A DNA stretch of 64,000 bases from Pedobacter sp. MC2016-15 (lineage in GTDB: Bacteria; Bacteroidota; Bacteroidia; Sphingobacteriales; Sphingobacteriaceae): the NCBI RefSeq assembly GCF_026239695.1, contig NZ_JAPIVS010000005.1:62001-126000 (forward strand), written 5' to 3'. Under the pieces are notes generated by a model that made no database searches, was not told the DNA's origin, and worked only from the letters and a program-made list of their open reading frames with translations. Position numbers and translations under genes: made by a program. The number at the start of each line of letters is the position of its first letter. Within the stretch, counting starts at the first letter, position 1. This document shows, piece by piece, positions 1-8,999 of the stretch.

Positions 1-1
1 T

Positions 2-1651
2 TATGGAGCTATTCCAAACAGCCTCAGTGATGCTGTGCCGGGGGTCAAAAAAGCAATAGCGGCTTGTCCCCAGCAGGATGGATGTGTAATCAGCTTCCCT
101 GAAGGAAGGTATGATTTTTGGCCTGAGCAGGCAGAAGAGCATATTTACTTTATCAGTAACTCTTCAAGCGCGGAGGAATACCCCGAAAAAAAGCAAAGGG
201 CCGGATTGTATTTTAAAGGACTCAAAAACATGGTCATTGAGGGAAACAACTCGCTGTTTGTGTTTCATGGTAAAATGATCAGCTGGATATTTGATCACTG
301 TGAAAAGATGCGGCTGCAAAATATCCGGATTGACTATGAGCGCCCGGGGATGTCAGAGATGACGATCATGGAGGCTACCCCGGGAAGTATTACTGTAAAG
401 GTACATCCCGACAGTAAATTCAGGGTAAACAATGGGACAGTTGTGTGGTACGGAGAAAACTGGATCACCCAAAACTTTCATGCTGTTCTCGCTGATACTG
501 TTACAGGGGTAAACAGGGAAGTAGAATGGGAGGCTTTTGAGCAAAGCAAAGCGGAAATACTCTATCCGCAGATTCTGAGGTTTACAGGAGTTTTTTCCGG
601 ATTTAAAGCGAGTCCCGGTCAGATACTGACTGTGCGCGACCGCTATAGGGATTATGTAGGTGCCTTAATCAACCGGTCAAAAAATGTGTACCTCCAAAAT
701 GTACACATGCAGTTTATGCATGGCCTGGGTATAATCTCCCAGTTTTCTGAAAACCTTTATTTCGATAGTGTCTTCATAGAACCGGCAAAAGGCAACGGCA
801 GGGCGATGGCATCATCGGCAGATGGGATGCACTTTTCTGGTTGCAAGGGTCAGATCCTTATTGATCATTGCCGCTTCCGTGGTTTACATGATGATGCAGT
901 GAATGTGCATGGAACACATTTAAAGATCACAAAATTGATTTCCCCGCGATCGGTAACACTTCGCTTTATGCACGATCAGACCTATGGTTTTGAAGCCTTT
1001 ATCACTGGGGATAGCGTGGCATTTGTGCATCCTGCATCATTGCGGATCTTCGAAACCGGAGTAGTGAAAACCGCAAGGCTGATCTCAGAAAAAGAAATCC
1101 TGGTAGAATTTACTGGCGCTGTGCCTGCCGGACTGAAAGTAGGAGATGTACTCGAAAATACAAGCTGGACACCGTCCCTGACGTTGAGAAACTCCCGTAT
1201 AGAAGGTACGAATACCCGGGGCCTGCTGGTGACTACAAAGAGAAAAGTCCTGGTAGAAAACAATATCTTCTTTCGCACGGGTATGCATGCCATCCTGATT
1301 GCAAATGATGCCCTAAGCTGGTTTGAATCCGGGCCGGTGACAGATGTGATGATCAGGAACAACGTCTTTGAAGATTGTGCCTATAATAACTTCCCGGATA
1401 ACTATCCAATCATGATTTCGCCTCAGAACAAAAAACTGATCAAGGGTTACCAGGTGCATAAAAATATCCGGATCATCAATAATGTTTTCAGGGTATACGA
1501 TTATCCTTTATTGTCGGCCGCAAGTGTCAATGGCTTAACCTTCAGCGAAAATACAATCGTACAAACTCATTTTATGCCACCTGGTAAAAAGAGACCAGTT
1601 TTTCAGTTGAAAGGCAATACAGACGTCAGGATCAGCAAAAATCATTTCTGA
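2..1651 (+). CDS. Alpha-1,3-galactosidase, GH110 family (5' partial)
   Basis: The reading frame is open to the left edge (Y-G-A-I-P-N-S-L precedes the first possible GTG at 35), so the N-terminus, probably with a signal peptide, lies outside the window. About 549 residues are visible. The protein is a right-handed parallel beta-helix with repeated short strands such as NVYLQNVHMQ, ILIDHCRFRGLHDDAVNVHG and MIRNNVFEDC. The family resemblance is to Bacteroides GlaA/GlaB enzymes, inverting exo-galactosidases that remove terminal alpha-1,3-linked galactose from host or plant glycans. The HDDAVNVHG segment is the acidic site typical of these beta-helix hydrolases. The product probably acts in the periplasm or at the cell surface. 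Its last 10 bases overlap the convergent DUF1801 gene. Family assignment is from sequence resemblance; substrate is inferred. Confidence 0.82.
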   Translation, partial: YGAIPNSLSDAVPGVKKAIAACPQQDGCVISFPEGRYDFWPEQAEEHIYFISNSSSAEEYPEKKQRAGLYFKGLKNMVIEGNNSLFVFHGKMISWIFDHCEKMRLQNIRIDYERPGMSEMTIMEATPGSITVKVHPDSKFRVNNGTVVWYGENWITQNFHAVLADTVTGVNREVEWEAFEQSKAEILYPQILRFTGVFSGFKASPGQILTVRDRYRDYVGALINRSKNVYLQNVHMQFMHGLGIISQFSENLYFDSVFIEPAKGNGRAMASSADGMHFSGCKGQILIDHCRFRGLHDDAVNVHGTHLKITKLISPRSVTLRFMHDQTYGFEAFITGDSVAFVHPASLRIFETGVVKTARLISEKEILVEFTGAVPAGLKVGDVLENTSWTPSLTLRNSRIEGTNTRGLLVTTKRKVLVENNIFFRTGMHAILIANDALSWFESGPVTDVMIRNNVFEDCAYNNFPDNYPIMISPQNKKLIKGYQVHKNIRIINNVFRVYDYPLLSAASVNGLTFSENTIVQTHFMPPGKKRPVFQLKGNTDVRISKNHF

Positions 1652-2016
1652 GCAGCCTTCGCCAAATCTTGTTCGACCCTGAACTTCACTATCCGGCTAA
1701 CCAGTTCCAGCGGTAATGCCTGATCAATGGGAAACTGTACCGAACCTTTCGCATGTTTATATCCTGTGAGCTCATCAGCAAAGGCGGCAATGCCCGCTGC
1801 ACCCGGGTAAAAACCAATATGGTGCTGGTATCCTGCAAAGTGAACCAGATTGCCTTTGAGCTTAAAGGTAGGGATCTGGTAGCTGATCGTCTCTGTGGCT
1901 GCCGGAGCGGCTTCCCCGATAGTTTTTCTCATTGCCTGAAGAAGCACCTGAGTTTCTTTCGGGAAAGCTGCAATATATGCATCAATAGTGGTAGGTTTTG
2001 ACTGATCCGGGGTCAT
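1642..2016 (-). CDS. DUF1801 (YdhG-like) domain protein
   Basis: A 124-residue soluble protein beginning MTPDQSKPTTIDAYIAAFP, with the pattern of DUF1801: a helical N-terminus that includes the TETISYQIPTFK segment, followed by the HFAGYQHHIGFYPG motif and a hydrophobic C-terminal helix (ELVSRIVKFRVEQ). Members of this family, such as YdhG, are small single-domain proteins; some have been called iron chaperones (frataxin-like fold), but the function is not settled. The start is an ATG at 2014-2016. The 3' end overlaps the convergent GH110 gene by 10 bases, and the gene sits 4 bases downstream of the transporter gene on the same strand, so the two may be co-transcribed. Confidence 0.75.
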   Translation of the reverse strand: MTPDQSKPTTIDAYIAAFPKETQVLLQAMRKTIGEAAPAATETISYQIPTFKLKGNLVHFAGYQHHIGFYPGAAGIAAFADELTGYKHAKGSVQFPIDQALPLELVSRIVKFRVEQDLAKAAQK

Positions 2017-2020
2017 GAGT

Positions 2021-2620
2021 TTAAGCTGTTTTTACCGGTCCGATAGGCAAAACAACGCGTCCATAAACTTCGTTGAGTACGTTAGCGATCCCGGTGTAGA
2101 TGGCAGAGGCACCACAAATAATTCCTTCATATCCTGCCAGGTGTTCTATAGCAGGATTACCTGTAACTTTACCTGCAACCAGTAAAAAGAACAGGATGGT
2201 CAGAGAAGCAAACACAAATTGCAATGCGCGGTTTAAGCGAAGTGTGCCAAAGAACAGCAGGAAGGTAAAAACACCCCATACAGCTAGGTAAGCAGCCATT
2301 GCTCCTGCAGAAGTTGGGGCAACCCAGCCCAGCTTAGGCATCACCAACAGGCCAACCAGCGACAGCCAGAAGAATCCGTAGGAGGTAAATGCAGTGAGTC
2401 CGAAAGTGTTGTTCTTTTTTGCTTCGATAATCCCGGCGATCACCTGCGCCAGTCCGCCATAAAAGATGCCCATTGCGAGGATCATTGAGTTCATCTCAAA
2501 AAATCCGGCATTGTGAATGTTCAGCAGCACGGTAGTCATGCCAAAAGCACAAAGTCCTAATGGTGCTGGATTCGCAGTCTCGTTCACCACGGCTACAATT
2601 TGGGGAGTAGTTTCTGTCAT
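2021..2620 (-). CDS. GPR1/FUN34/YaaH (SatP) family acetate transporter
   Basis: A 199-residue inner-membrane protein with the family signature NPAPLGL near residue 17-23 and six hydrophobic segments (for example [20 protein letters not shown] and the FFLLVAG region). Proteins of this AceTr family, such as SatP of E. coli, form hexameric channels that take up acetate or succinate. The start is the ATG at 2618-2620. The gene lies just upstream of the DUF1801 gene (4-base gap) and downstream of a separate DoxX-like gene. Family is clear; substrate is inferred from the family. Confidence 0.85.
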   Translation of the reverse strand: MTETTPQIVAVVNETANPAPLGLCAFGMTTVLLNIHNAGFFEMNSMILAMGIFYGGLAQVIAGIIEAKKNNTFGLTAFTSYGFFWLSLVGLLVMPKLGWVAPTSAGAMAAYLAVWGVFTFLLFFGTLRLNRALQFVFASLTILFFLLVAGKVTGNPAIEHLAGYEGIICGASAIYTGIANVLNEVYGRVVLPIGPVKTA

Positions 2621-2687
2621 ACAAGTAATAGTATTTGGTTAAATTTCTAATCCTAAATATAACAAATTATGTCGCGGAAATGCAAAT

Positions 2688-3074
2688 TTACTGGATCTGC
2701 CGCTGCGCTTGTAATTTATGATAAGTGACATAAGAGATGATCAGCAGAACAAAGAAGACCACAGGGAAATACCACATTGATGCAAGCCCGTCAACGGCAA
2801 GATGGGCAATAGCGGCGGAGATAAAATCGATCCCGAATGCCACATATACCCATTCCTTAATCATTCTTGGAAAAAAAGGAAGGATGAGGATAATGCCCCC
2901 GATAAATTTCCCAATACTCAGCTCATAATGAAACCATAGCGGAAGACCCAGATGTGAAGTGCCTTCCAGGGCCATTTTACTGCCAATGTAAAAGATTCCA
3001 GGTAGGATAAATGCAGCAATAATACCCGTGCTGACCCAATAAAGGATTTTTGTGCTTTTGTTTGTTGAACTCAT
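2688..3074 (-). CDS. DoxX-like small membrane protein
   Basis: A 128-residue protein with four hydrophobic segments, beginning MSSTNKSTKILYWVSTGIIA, with the layout of the DoxX-like superfamily: an N-terminal helix, a loop with SKMALEGTSHLGLPLWFHY, a helix followed by PRMIKEWVYVAFGIDFISAA, and a C-terminal helix before a basic tail. The function of this branch is unknown. The start is an ATG at 3072-3074. The gene is divergent from the moxR-bat operon, with about 130 bases between it and the moxR promoter. Confidence 0.7.
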   Translation of the reverse strand: MSSTNKSTKILYWVSTGIIAAFILPGIFYIGSKMALEGTSHLGLPLWFHYELSIGKFIGGIILILPFFPRMIKEWVYVAFGIDFISAAIAHLAVDGLASMWYFPVVFFVLLIISYVTYHKLQAQRQIQ

Positions 3075-3203
3075 AAAAGATTATTTAAGGTTTGATAAAT
3101 ATAATTCGTCATCACACGATTACAGCGGTGCAGAAAAGCCAATGAAGAGGGTGGAATGAGACAATTTTTAACATTTTTTAACATATATATCTGACATTTT
3201 TTT

Positions 3204-3233
3204 ATTGAAAAATGGATATACTTTATAAGTTTG
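3204..3233 (+). promoter_or_regulatory. Promoter of the moxR-bat operon
   Basis: A perfect TAnnTTTG box (TAAGTTTG, 3226-3233) lies 18 bases after ATTG (3204-3207), close to the Bacteroidetes TTTG-N19-21-TAnnTTTG consensus. Transcription would start near 3240, leaving about 18 bases before the moxR ATG at 3258. Because the box covers the TTG at 3231, that upstream codon cannot be the translation start. Confidence 0.6.
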
Positions 3234-3257
3234 CCGTATCTAAAAAGTAAAGGATTA

Positions 3258-4271
3258 ATGGAAGAATTAAATTCATCGTATACAACGGATATCAGGGCTG
3301 TGAATGAAATGATACAGCGTGAGAGTGCTTTTGTGGATCTTTTGAAAATGGAGATGGACAAGGTGATTGTCGGTCAGAAATATATGGTAGAACGCCTGCT
3401 GATCGGTTTACTTGCCGATGGGCATATCCTGCTGGAAGGTGTCCCGGGGCTCGCGAAAACTCTCGCTATCAATACTTTGTCAAAAGCGATACAGGCCGAT
3501 TTCAGCAGAATTCAGTTTACGCCAGACCTGCTGCCGGCGGATGTGATCGGAACGATGATCTACAACCAGAAGAAAGAAGAATTTGTGGTAAGACAGGGGC
3601 CGATATTCTCGAACTTTATTCTTGCCGATGAGATCAACCGTGCTCCGGCCAAGGTTCAGAGTGCTTTGCTCGAAGCCATGCAGGAAAGACAGGTGACCAT
3701 TGGCGACCAGACTTTTCCGCTGCCTGCGCCCTTCCTGGTGCTGGCCACGCAAAACCCAATTGAGCAGGAGGGAACGTACCCTTTGCCTGAAGCACAGGTA
3801 GACCGTTTCATGCTGAAGGTGGTGATCGGTTATCCAACCAAAGAAGATGAAAAAAGAATTGTAAGGGCAAATATCGCCCCTGGCGGAATGCTGAAACCTA
3901 ATGCCATTGTACACCCCGATGATATTATCAGGGCACGTAAGGTGGTGAAAGAGGTATACATGGACGAAAAGATAGAACAGTATATCATAGATATCGTTTT
4001 TGCCACGCGTTTCCCGGATCAGTATAAACTGGAGAACTATAAAAACCTGATCAGTTTCGGGGCCTCACCAAGGGCAAGTATCAACCTGGCATTGGCGGCG
4101 AAGGCTTATGCTTTTATCAAGCGAAGAGGTTATGTAATTCCTGAAGATGTAAGAGCAATCTGCCATGACGTACTGAGACACCGTATCGGGCTGACATATG
4201 AGGCCGAAGCGGAGAACATGACTACTGAAGATATCATTACCGGTATTTTAAATGCAGTAGAAGTACCTTAA
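3258..4271 (+). CDS. moxR: MoxR-family AAA+ ATPase, first gene of the bat operon
   Basis: A 337-residue AAA+ ATPase with Walker A GVPGLAKT, Walker B FILADEINRAPAK, the sensor segment ATQNPIEQEGTYPLPEAQ and the C-terminal lid region (SFGASPRASINLALAAKA) typical of MoxR proteins. MoxR ATPases act as chaperones that mature partner complexes containing von Willebrand factor A (VWA) domains, and here four such or related partners follow. The ATG at 3258 is preferred over the TTG at 3231, which lies inside the promoter. The next gene begins 21 bases downstream. This is the ATPase of the Bacteroidetes aerotolerance operon. Confidence 0.93.
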   Translation: MEELNSSYTTDIRAVNEMIQRESAFVDLLKMEMDKVIVGQKYMVERLLIGLLADGHILLEGVPGLAKTLAINTLSKAIQADFSRIQFTPDLLPADVIGTMIYNQKKEEFVVRQGPIFSNFILADEINRAPAKVQSALLEAMQERQVTIGDQTFPLPAPFLVLATQNPIEQEGTYPLPEAQVDRFMLKVVIGYPTKEDEKRIVRANIAPGGMLKPNAIVHPDDIIRARKVVKEVYMDEKIEQYIIDIVFATRFPDQYKLENYKNLISFGASPRASINLALAAKAYAFIKRRGYVIPEDVRAICHDVLRHRIGLTYEAEAENMTTEDIITGILNAVEVP

Positions 4272-4292
4272 CAGTCATTCCTGTAATCTATT

Positions 4293-5174
4293 ATGGCAAG
4301 AGACACCAAAGAGCTGCTAAAAAAAGTACGCAAGATTGAGATCAAAACCCGCGGACTGAGCAACCACCTGTTTTCTGGAGAGTACCACTCTGCTTTTAAG
4401 GGTAGAGGTATGGCTTTCAACGAAGTAAGGGAGTACCAGGCTGGAGATGAAATCAGGACGATCGACTGGAATGTGACGGCGCGTTTTAACCACCCTTATG
4501 TGAAGGTGTTCGATGAAGAGCGGGAGCTGACAGTGATGATCCTGATGGATGTGAGCGGATCTGAAAACTTCGGTACGCAAAATCAGCAGAAACAGGATCT
4601 TGCTACAGAACTTTGTGCAGTACTGGCATTTTCTGCGATTCAGAACAATGATAAGGTAGGGGTAATATTTTTTTCAGACCGTATTGAAAAGTTTATCCCT
4701 CCAAAAAAAGGACGCAGCCATATTTTAATGATTATCAGGGAGCTGATCGATTTCAGACCGGAGAGTAAGGGTACGGATATTGCCGAAGCGCTGCGCTATT
4801 TTACGGGTGCCATCAAGAAGAAATGTACAGCCTTTATTTTGTCTGATTTTATGAGTCCTGCATTTGAGCAGCAACTGAAACTAGCCAATAAGAAACACGA
4901 TGTGATCGCTTTACGCCTGTATGATAAGACAGAAGAGGAGTTTCCGGATCTGGGACTGATCCCGGTGAAGGACGAAGAATCGGGAATGCTGTCCTGGGTG
5001 AATACCAGCGATAAAAAGGTCCGGGATGCTTTCCGGGCCGAGGCAGGGAAAAGAAATGCCTTGCTGAAAGATATATTCACCAAATCTGGTGTAGACTTTA
5101 CTTCAATAGGCACACATGAATCTTACATAAGCCCATTGAGATCACTATTTAAAAAGCGGGAACGCAAACGTTAA
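4293..5174 (+). CDS. DUF58 domain protein of the moxR-bat operon
   Basis: A 293-residue cytoplasmic protein with the DUF58 hallmark segment VREYQAGDEIRTIDWNVTAR near residues 45-65, followed by a VWA-like fold whose metal site reads LMDVSGSENFG. DUF58 proteins nearly always sit beside MoxR ATPases and are thought to be their partners. Eight bases separate it from the next gene, so translation may be coupled. Direct biochemical function is not established for this family. Confidence 0.88.
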   Translation: MARDTKELLKKVRKIEIKTRGLSNHLFSGEYHSAFKGRGMAFNEVREYQAGDEIRTIDWNVTARFNHPYVKVFDEERELTVMILMDVSGSENFGTQNQQKQDLATELCAVLAFSAIQNNDKVGVIFFSDRIEKFIPPKKGRSHILMIIRELIDFRPESKGTDIAEALRYFTGAIKKKCTAFILSDFMSPAFEQQLKLANKKHDVIALRLYDKTEEEFPDLGLIPVKDEESGMLSWVNTSDKKVRDAFRAEAGKRNALLKDIFTKSGVDFTSIGTHESYISPLRSLFKKRERKR

Positions 5175-5182
5175 CAGAATAT

Positions 5183-6130
5183 ATGACCAAGCATTTTAAA
5201 TATATCCTGGTATTCCTGGTTGTCTTTGGTATGAAGGCGGCTGCACAGGATATCCGTGCGGTTGCCAAACTGGATCAGTCGGCCATTCGTATTGGCGACC
5301 AGACGAAGTTGCACCTTACGATTTACCAGCAGGCAAAGGATCAGTTTAGCTTTCCTGCACTGGCCGATACCCTTGCGGGAAAACTGCAGATCGTAAGCAC
5401 TGCTGCGCAGGATACGATCCGTGATCAGAACAATCCTGAGAAAATTACTGTGACCAAAAGTTTTGTAATCACTGGTTTTGATGCCGGAACCTATACGATT
5501 CCTTCGTATGAGTTTAAGGGCAAGGCGGGATTGCTGAGGACAGAACCGCTGCAGCTGCTGGTGCAAACAGTGAAGGTGGATACTACAAAAGCAATTTTTG
5601 ATATCAAGCAACCGCTGGCTGTATCATATACTTTTACCGACTGGCTGAAAGACAACTGGCAGCTGGTGTTGTTTCCTTTGCTGGGGATACTGCTGATTGT
5701 CGCTGCGGTGTATTACTGGCTGAAGCGTAAGAAGGATGTACCGGTAAAAACTGTCCCTAAACCAGGTTTGCCTGCACATACAGTGGCGCTGGATCAGTTG
5801 AAGGCGCTGAAGGAGAAAAAATTATGGCAGCAGGAGCAGGTTAAGGAGTATTACAGTGAGCTTAGTGATGTGCTGCGTGAATATATCGAGAAAAGATATG
5901 CGATCAAAACGTATGAAAAAACTACTGATGAGATCCTATCCGGGTTGAAATATGCTGATATCACAGCTGAAAACAAAGCTACGGTACAGGACTTGCTTAC
6001 CCTGGCTGATTTGGTGAAGTTTGCAAAACAGAAACCTGTAGCGGTAGAAAACGAACGCAGCATCGAAGATGCCATGCTTTTTGTATCAGCAACCAGGAAA
6101 ATCATTACAGAGGGAGGTGCCGGTGTTTAG
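5183..6130 (+). CDS. BatD-like membrane protein of the bat operon (DUF4381-like)
   Basis: A 315-residue protein with a signal peptide (MTKHFKYILVFLVVFGMKAAAQ), a periplasmic domain resembling the beta-sandwich repeats of BatD (ALADTLAGKL; GTYTIPSYEFKGKAG), a single membrane helix around residues 158-178 (LVLFPLLGILLIVAAVYYWL) and a cytoplasmic helical tail (residues 200-310) with the DVLREYIEKRYAIKTYEKTT segment seen in related operons. It lies between DUF58 and batA and overlaps batA by 8 bases. It is not one of the named Bat proteins; I infer a structural role in the VWA complex. Confidence 0.72.
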   Translation: MTKHFKYILVFLVVFGMKAAAQDIRAVAKLDQSAIRIGDQTKLHLTIYQQAKDQFSFPALADTLAGKLQIVSTAAQDTIRDQNNPEKITVTKSFVITGFDAGTYTIPSYEFKGKAGLLRTEPLQLLVQTVKVDTTKAIFDIKQPLAVSYTFTDWLKDNWQLVLFPLLGILLIVAAVYYWLKRKKDVPVKTVPKPGLPAHTVALDQLKALKEKKLWQQEQVKEYYSELSDVLREYIEKRYAIKTYEKTTDEILSGLKYADITAENKATVQDLLTLADLVKFAKQKPVAVENERSIEDAMLFVSATRKIITEGGAGV

Positions 6131-7121
6131 GGAGACAGAATTTGCTAATCCTGGTTTTTTCTGGCTGTTGCTGCTGATTCCGGTAATGGTGGCTTATTAC
6201 ATCTGGAGGGAGCAAAAGTTACAGGGAAGTCTGAGTATTTCTGCCGTCAGCGGGTTTTCGCTGGCCAATAAGAGTATCATTCCGCGGTTGCGCCACCTCG
6301 GACTGGTGCTGAGGTCGCTGGCATTGCTGGCACTGATCATTGCTTTGGCCCGTCCACAGTCGGCTTTAAGCTGGCAAAATTCCACTACACAGGGTATCGA
6401 CATTGTAATCGCTTCAGATATCTCCGGCAGTATGCTGGCTGAAGATTTTAAGCCCAACAGGCTGGAAGCGGGGAAAAATATTGCTATAGATTTTATCAAG
6501 GACAGACCTGACGACAGGATCGGCCTTGTGGTATTCAGTGGCGAGGCTTTTACACAATGTCCGCTAACGATCGACCATGATGTGCTGATCAATGTGTTTT
6601 CTGCGGTTAAAAACGGAATGGTAGATGACGGAACGGCCATAGGTATGGGATTGGCGACAGCGGTTAACAGGCTGAAAGACAGTGAAGCTAAAAGCAAGGT
6701 GGTGATTCTGTTAACTGACGGTTCAAATAACGTAGGCTCTATCCCCCCGGTAACGGCCGCGGAAATTGCAAAACAGTTTAATATCAGAGTATATACAGTG
6801 GGTATTGGTACTAGGGGATATGCGCCATATCCGGTGCAAACCCCGGAGGGTATCCGCTACCAGAATATGCCTGTAGATGTTGATGAAGGAACGCTGACTA
6901 AAATTGCCCGTACCACGGGAGGAAAATATTTCAGGGCTACCGACAATCAAAAATTGAAAAACATTTATGAACAGATCGATAAATTGGAAAAGGCGAAGAT
7001 CGACGTGACACAGTATCATAAAAAAACTGAGGTATTTTTGCCCTTTGCACTAATTGCACTGGTTCTTCTACTCTCGGAGTTTATACTTAAAAATACTTTG
7101 CTGAAGGGGGCTTTAACATAA
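6123..7121 (+). CDS. batA: BatA, VWA-domain aerotolerance protein
   Basis: A 332-residue inner-membrane protein. It starts with two hydrophobic helices around FANPGFFWLLLLIPVMVAYY and the LRSLALLALIIALARPQ segment, has a VWA domain (about 85-270) with an intact metal-ion site (ASDISGSM, then the TDGSNN segment), and ends in a membrane helix (FALIALVLLLSEFIL). The start is taken as GTG at 6123, because a GGAGG (6113-6117) sits five bases upstream and the frame then begins like other BatA proteins; this makes an 8-base overlap with the preceding gene. BatA and BatB are thought to form a periplasm-facing complex important for growth under oxygen or for fitness in several bacteria. Confidence 0.9.
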   Translation: MFRETEFANPGFFWLLLLIPVMVAYYIWREQKLQGSLSISAVSGFSLANKSIIPRLRHLGLVLRSLALLALIIALARPQSALSWQNSTTQGIDIVIASDISGSMLAEDFKPNRLEAGKNIAIDFIKDRPDDRIGLVVFSGEAFTQCPLTIDHDVLINVFSAVKNGMVDDGTAIGMGLATAVNRLKDSEAKSKVVILLTDGSNNVGSIPPVTAAEIAKQFNIRVYTVGIGTRGYAPYPVQTPEGIRYQNMPVDVDEGTLTKIARTTGGKYFRATDNQKLKNIYEQIDKLEKAKIDVTQYHKKTEVFLPFALIALVLLLSEFILKNTLLKGALT

Positions 7122-7125
7122 TAGG

Positions 7126-8223
7126 ATGTTACGTTTTGCACATATAGAATTCTTGTGGGGGCTGGCGGCTATCCCATTGCTGGTTATTCTGTTTCTGGTT
7201 GTCAGCAGATGGAAAAAGAAAGCTCTTGCGCGACTGGGAGACCGTAAGGTAGTAGATATGATTATCCCTGAGGTATCATTCTCAAGGCCCTGGCTCAAGT
7301 TTATTCTTTTTATTATCGCTTACGTGCTGCTGGTGATAGGTATCGCCGATCCGCGGATTGGTTCCAGGGTGGAGGAGGTTAAACAGAAGAGTGCAGACCT
7401 GATGATACTGCTGGATGTTTCCAACAGTATGCTGGCTCAGGACATCGCCCCCAGCAGGCTTGAAAATGCGAAACGCTCCATCGCACAGCTGATCGACAAT
7501 CTGCACAATGACCGTATAGGAATTATTGTCTTTGCCGGCGAAGCTTATGTACAGCTGCCTGTAACGACGGATTATTCTGCTGCCAAATTGTTTCTAAATA
7601 CTATTACTCCGGATATGGTGCCCACGCAGGGAACGGCGATAGGTGCGGCAATAGATCTGGGAATGCGGTCGCTTGATTTCAAGAATGGGACGGGTAAAGC
7701 AATGATCGTAATTACAGATGGTGAGAACCATGAAGATGATGCTGTGGCAGCTGCTAAAAATGCCGCGGATAAAGACGTTATGATCAATGTGATCGGGATT
7801 GGCTCCCTGCAAGGAGCGCCGATGCCTGTCTATGAGAACGGAAAGGAGAAAGGTTTCCGTACAGACAGCCTGGGCAAAACTGTGTTGAGCAAGCTGAATG
7901 AAGAGATGGGCAAAGAGGTGGCTATCGCTGGAAAAGGAGCTTACGTGAGGGCCACCAATGCCAATGGTGGTATGGAGATCGTGCGTGACCAGATAGCCAG
8001 GGTGCAGCGTAAAACAGTAGATTCACGGAATTACAAGGATTATGAAGACCGCTTCCAGTTCTTCCTGGGACTGGCCCTGATCGTTTTATTGGCAGAGTTT
8101 TTTATCTCTGCCCGCAAAAGCCAGCGTCTCAGCAATGTGAAGCTGTTTGAAGTGAAGTCGCCTACACCGGCTGCAGGAATGAGACCAAGTCAGAACAGGA
8201 TCAACACGGGAAGGAGCAGATAA
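7126..8223 (+). CDS. batB: BatB, VWA-domain aerotolerance protein
   Basis: A 365-residue paralogue of BatA, starting 4 bases after it. Two N-terminal helices (FAHIEFLWGLAAIPLLVILF; FILFIIAYVLLVIGIADPR) are followed by a VWA domain with an intact DVSNS metal site (LLDVSNSM) and TDGENHEDD, then a C-terminal helix (FFLGLALIVLLAEFFI). The pair of VWA proteins in tandem is the classical batAB arrangement. A basic, proline-containing tail after the last helix (to residue 365) probably faces the cytoplasm. Confidence 0.92.
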   Translation: MLRFAHIEFLWGLAAIPLLVILFLVVSRWKKKALARLGDRKVVDMIIPEVSFSRPWLKFILFIIAYVLLVIGIADPRIGSRVEEVKQKSADLMILLDVSNSMLAQDIAPSRLENAKRSIAQLIDNLHNDRIGIIVFAGEAYVQLPVTTDYSAAKLFLNTITPDMVPTQGTAIGAAIDLGMRSLDFKNGTGKAMIVITDGENHEDDAVAAAKNAADKDVMINVIGIGSLQGAPMPVYENGKEKGFRTDSLGKTVLSKLNEEMGKEVAIAGKGAYVRATNANGGMEIVRDQIARVQRKTVDSRNYKDYEDRFQFFLGLALIVLLAEFFISARKSQRLSNVKLFEVKSPTPAAGMRPSQNRINTGRSR

Positions 8224-8233
8224 ATTGATAAAC

Positions 8234-8992
8234 ATGAAGTATTTACTGATCATATCATTGTTTTTATTACAGACTCCCCGGCTGTTTGCACAGCAGGGGA
8301 AACGTTATATCAAAAAGGGCAATGATCTGTATAAACAGCAGAACTATGCCGAAGCAGAGGCTAACTATCGTAAATCTGTGTTGCAGAAAACTCAGAATCC
8401 CCAGAAGGGGCAAGCGATTGAAGGAAATTTCAATTTAGGAGATGCCCTGTATAAACAAAAGAAATTTGCAGATGCAAGGGAACAGTTCAGCCAGATTGCC
8501 GGCTCTCCGGAACAGAGCAGGGATGTAAAAGCACAGGCATATCACAACCTCGGAAATTCCTTTGTCAATGATAAAAAGCTGGAAGAAGGGATAGCTGCGT
8601 ATAAAAAAGCACTGCTTAACAATCCAAAGGACGAGCAAACGCGCTATAATCTTGCCTATGCGCAGGAAATGCTGAAAAAACAGCAGCAGCAGAACAAGGA
8701 TAATAAGGACAAGAATAAGGATCAGAAGAATAAGGATAACAAAGACAAAAAAGAGCAGGATCAGAAGAATCAGGACAAAAAAGAGCAGGATAAGGATAAA
8801 AAGGATCAGCAAAATAAAGATAAGGATCAAAAGGACCAGAAACAGGAGCCAAAACCTCAGCCCGGTCAGTTGTCTAAGGAGGATGCCCAGCGCATGCTGG
8901 ATGCGATGAATAACAATGAGAAGCAGACGCAGGATAAATTGAAGAACAAGAAATTCAAAGGAGAAAAAGTACGTGTCGCTAAAGACTGGTAA
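8234..8992 (+). CDS. batC: BatC, TPR protein with a charged low-complexity tail
   Basis: A 252-residue secreted protein with a signal peptide (MKYLLIISLFLLQTPRLFAQ). Residues about 25-145 hold tetratricopeptide repeats (GNDLYKQQNYAEAEANYRKS; GDALYKQKKFADAREQFSQI; GNSFVNDKKLEEGIAAYKKAL). Residues 150-210 are almost entirely K, D, N, Q and E, likely unstructured, encoded by a run of AAG/GAT/CAG/AAT codons. The ATG at 8234 starts ten bases after batB; an upstream in-frame TTG at 8225 would add only three residues ahead of the signal peptide. TPRs imply a scaffold role for the Bat complex. Confidence 0.88.
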   Translation: MKYLLIISLFLLQTPRLFAQQGKRYIKKGNDLYKQQNYAEAEANYRKSVLQKTQNPQKGQAIEGNFNLGDALYKQKKFADAREQFSQIAGSPEQSRDVKAQAYHNLGNSFVNDKKLEEGIAAYKKALLNNPKDEQTRYNLAYAQEMLKKQQQQNKDNKDKNKDQKNKDNKDKKEQDQKNQDKKEQDKDKKDQQNKDKDQKDQKQEPKPQPGQLSKEDAQRMLDAMNNNEKQTQDKLKNKKFKGEKVRVAKDW

Positions 8993-8999
8993 TACTGTT

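Noticed and set aside
3231..3257. Upstream TTG start for moxR
   Set aside because: The TTG lies inside the TAnnTTTG promoter box, so it would not be on the message.
8435..8830. Minus-strand frame rich in Ile and Leu opposite batC
   Set aside because: It is the complement of the Lys/Asp repeat of BatC and has no independent signal.
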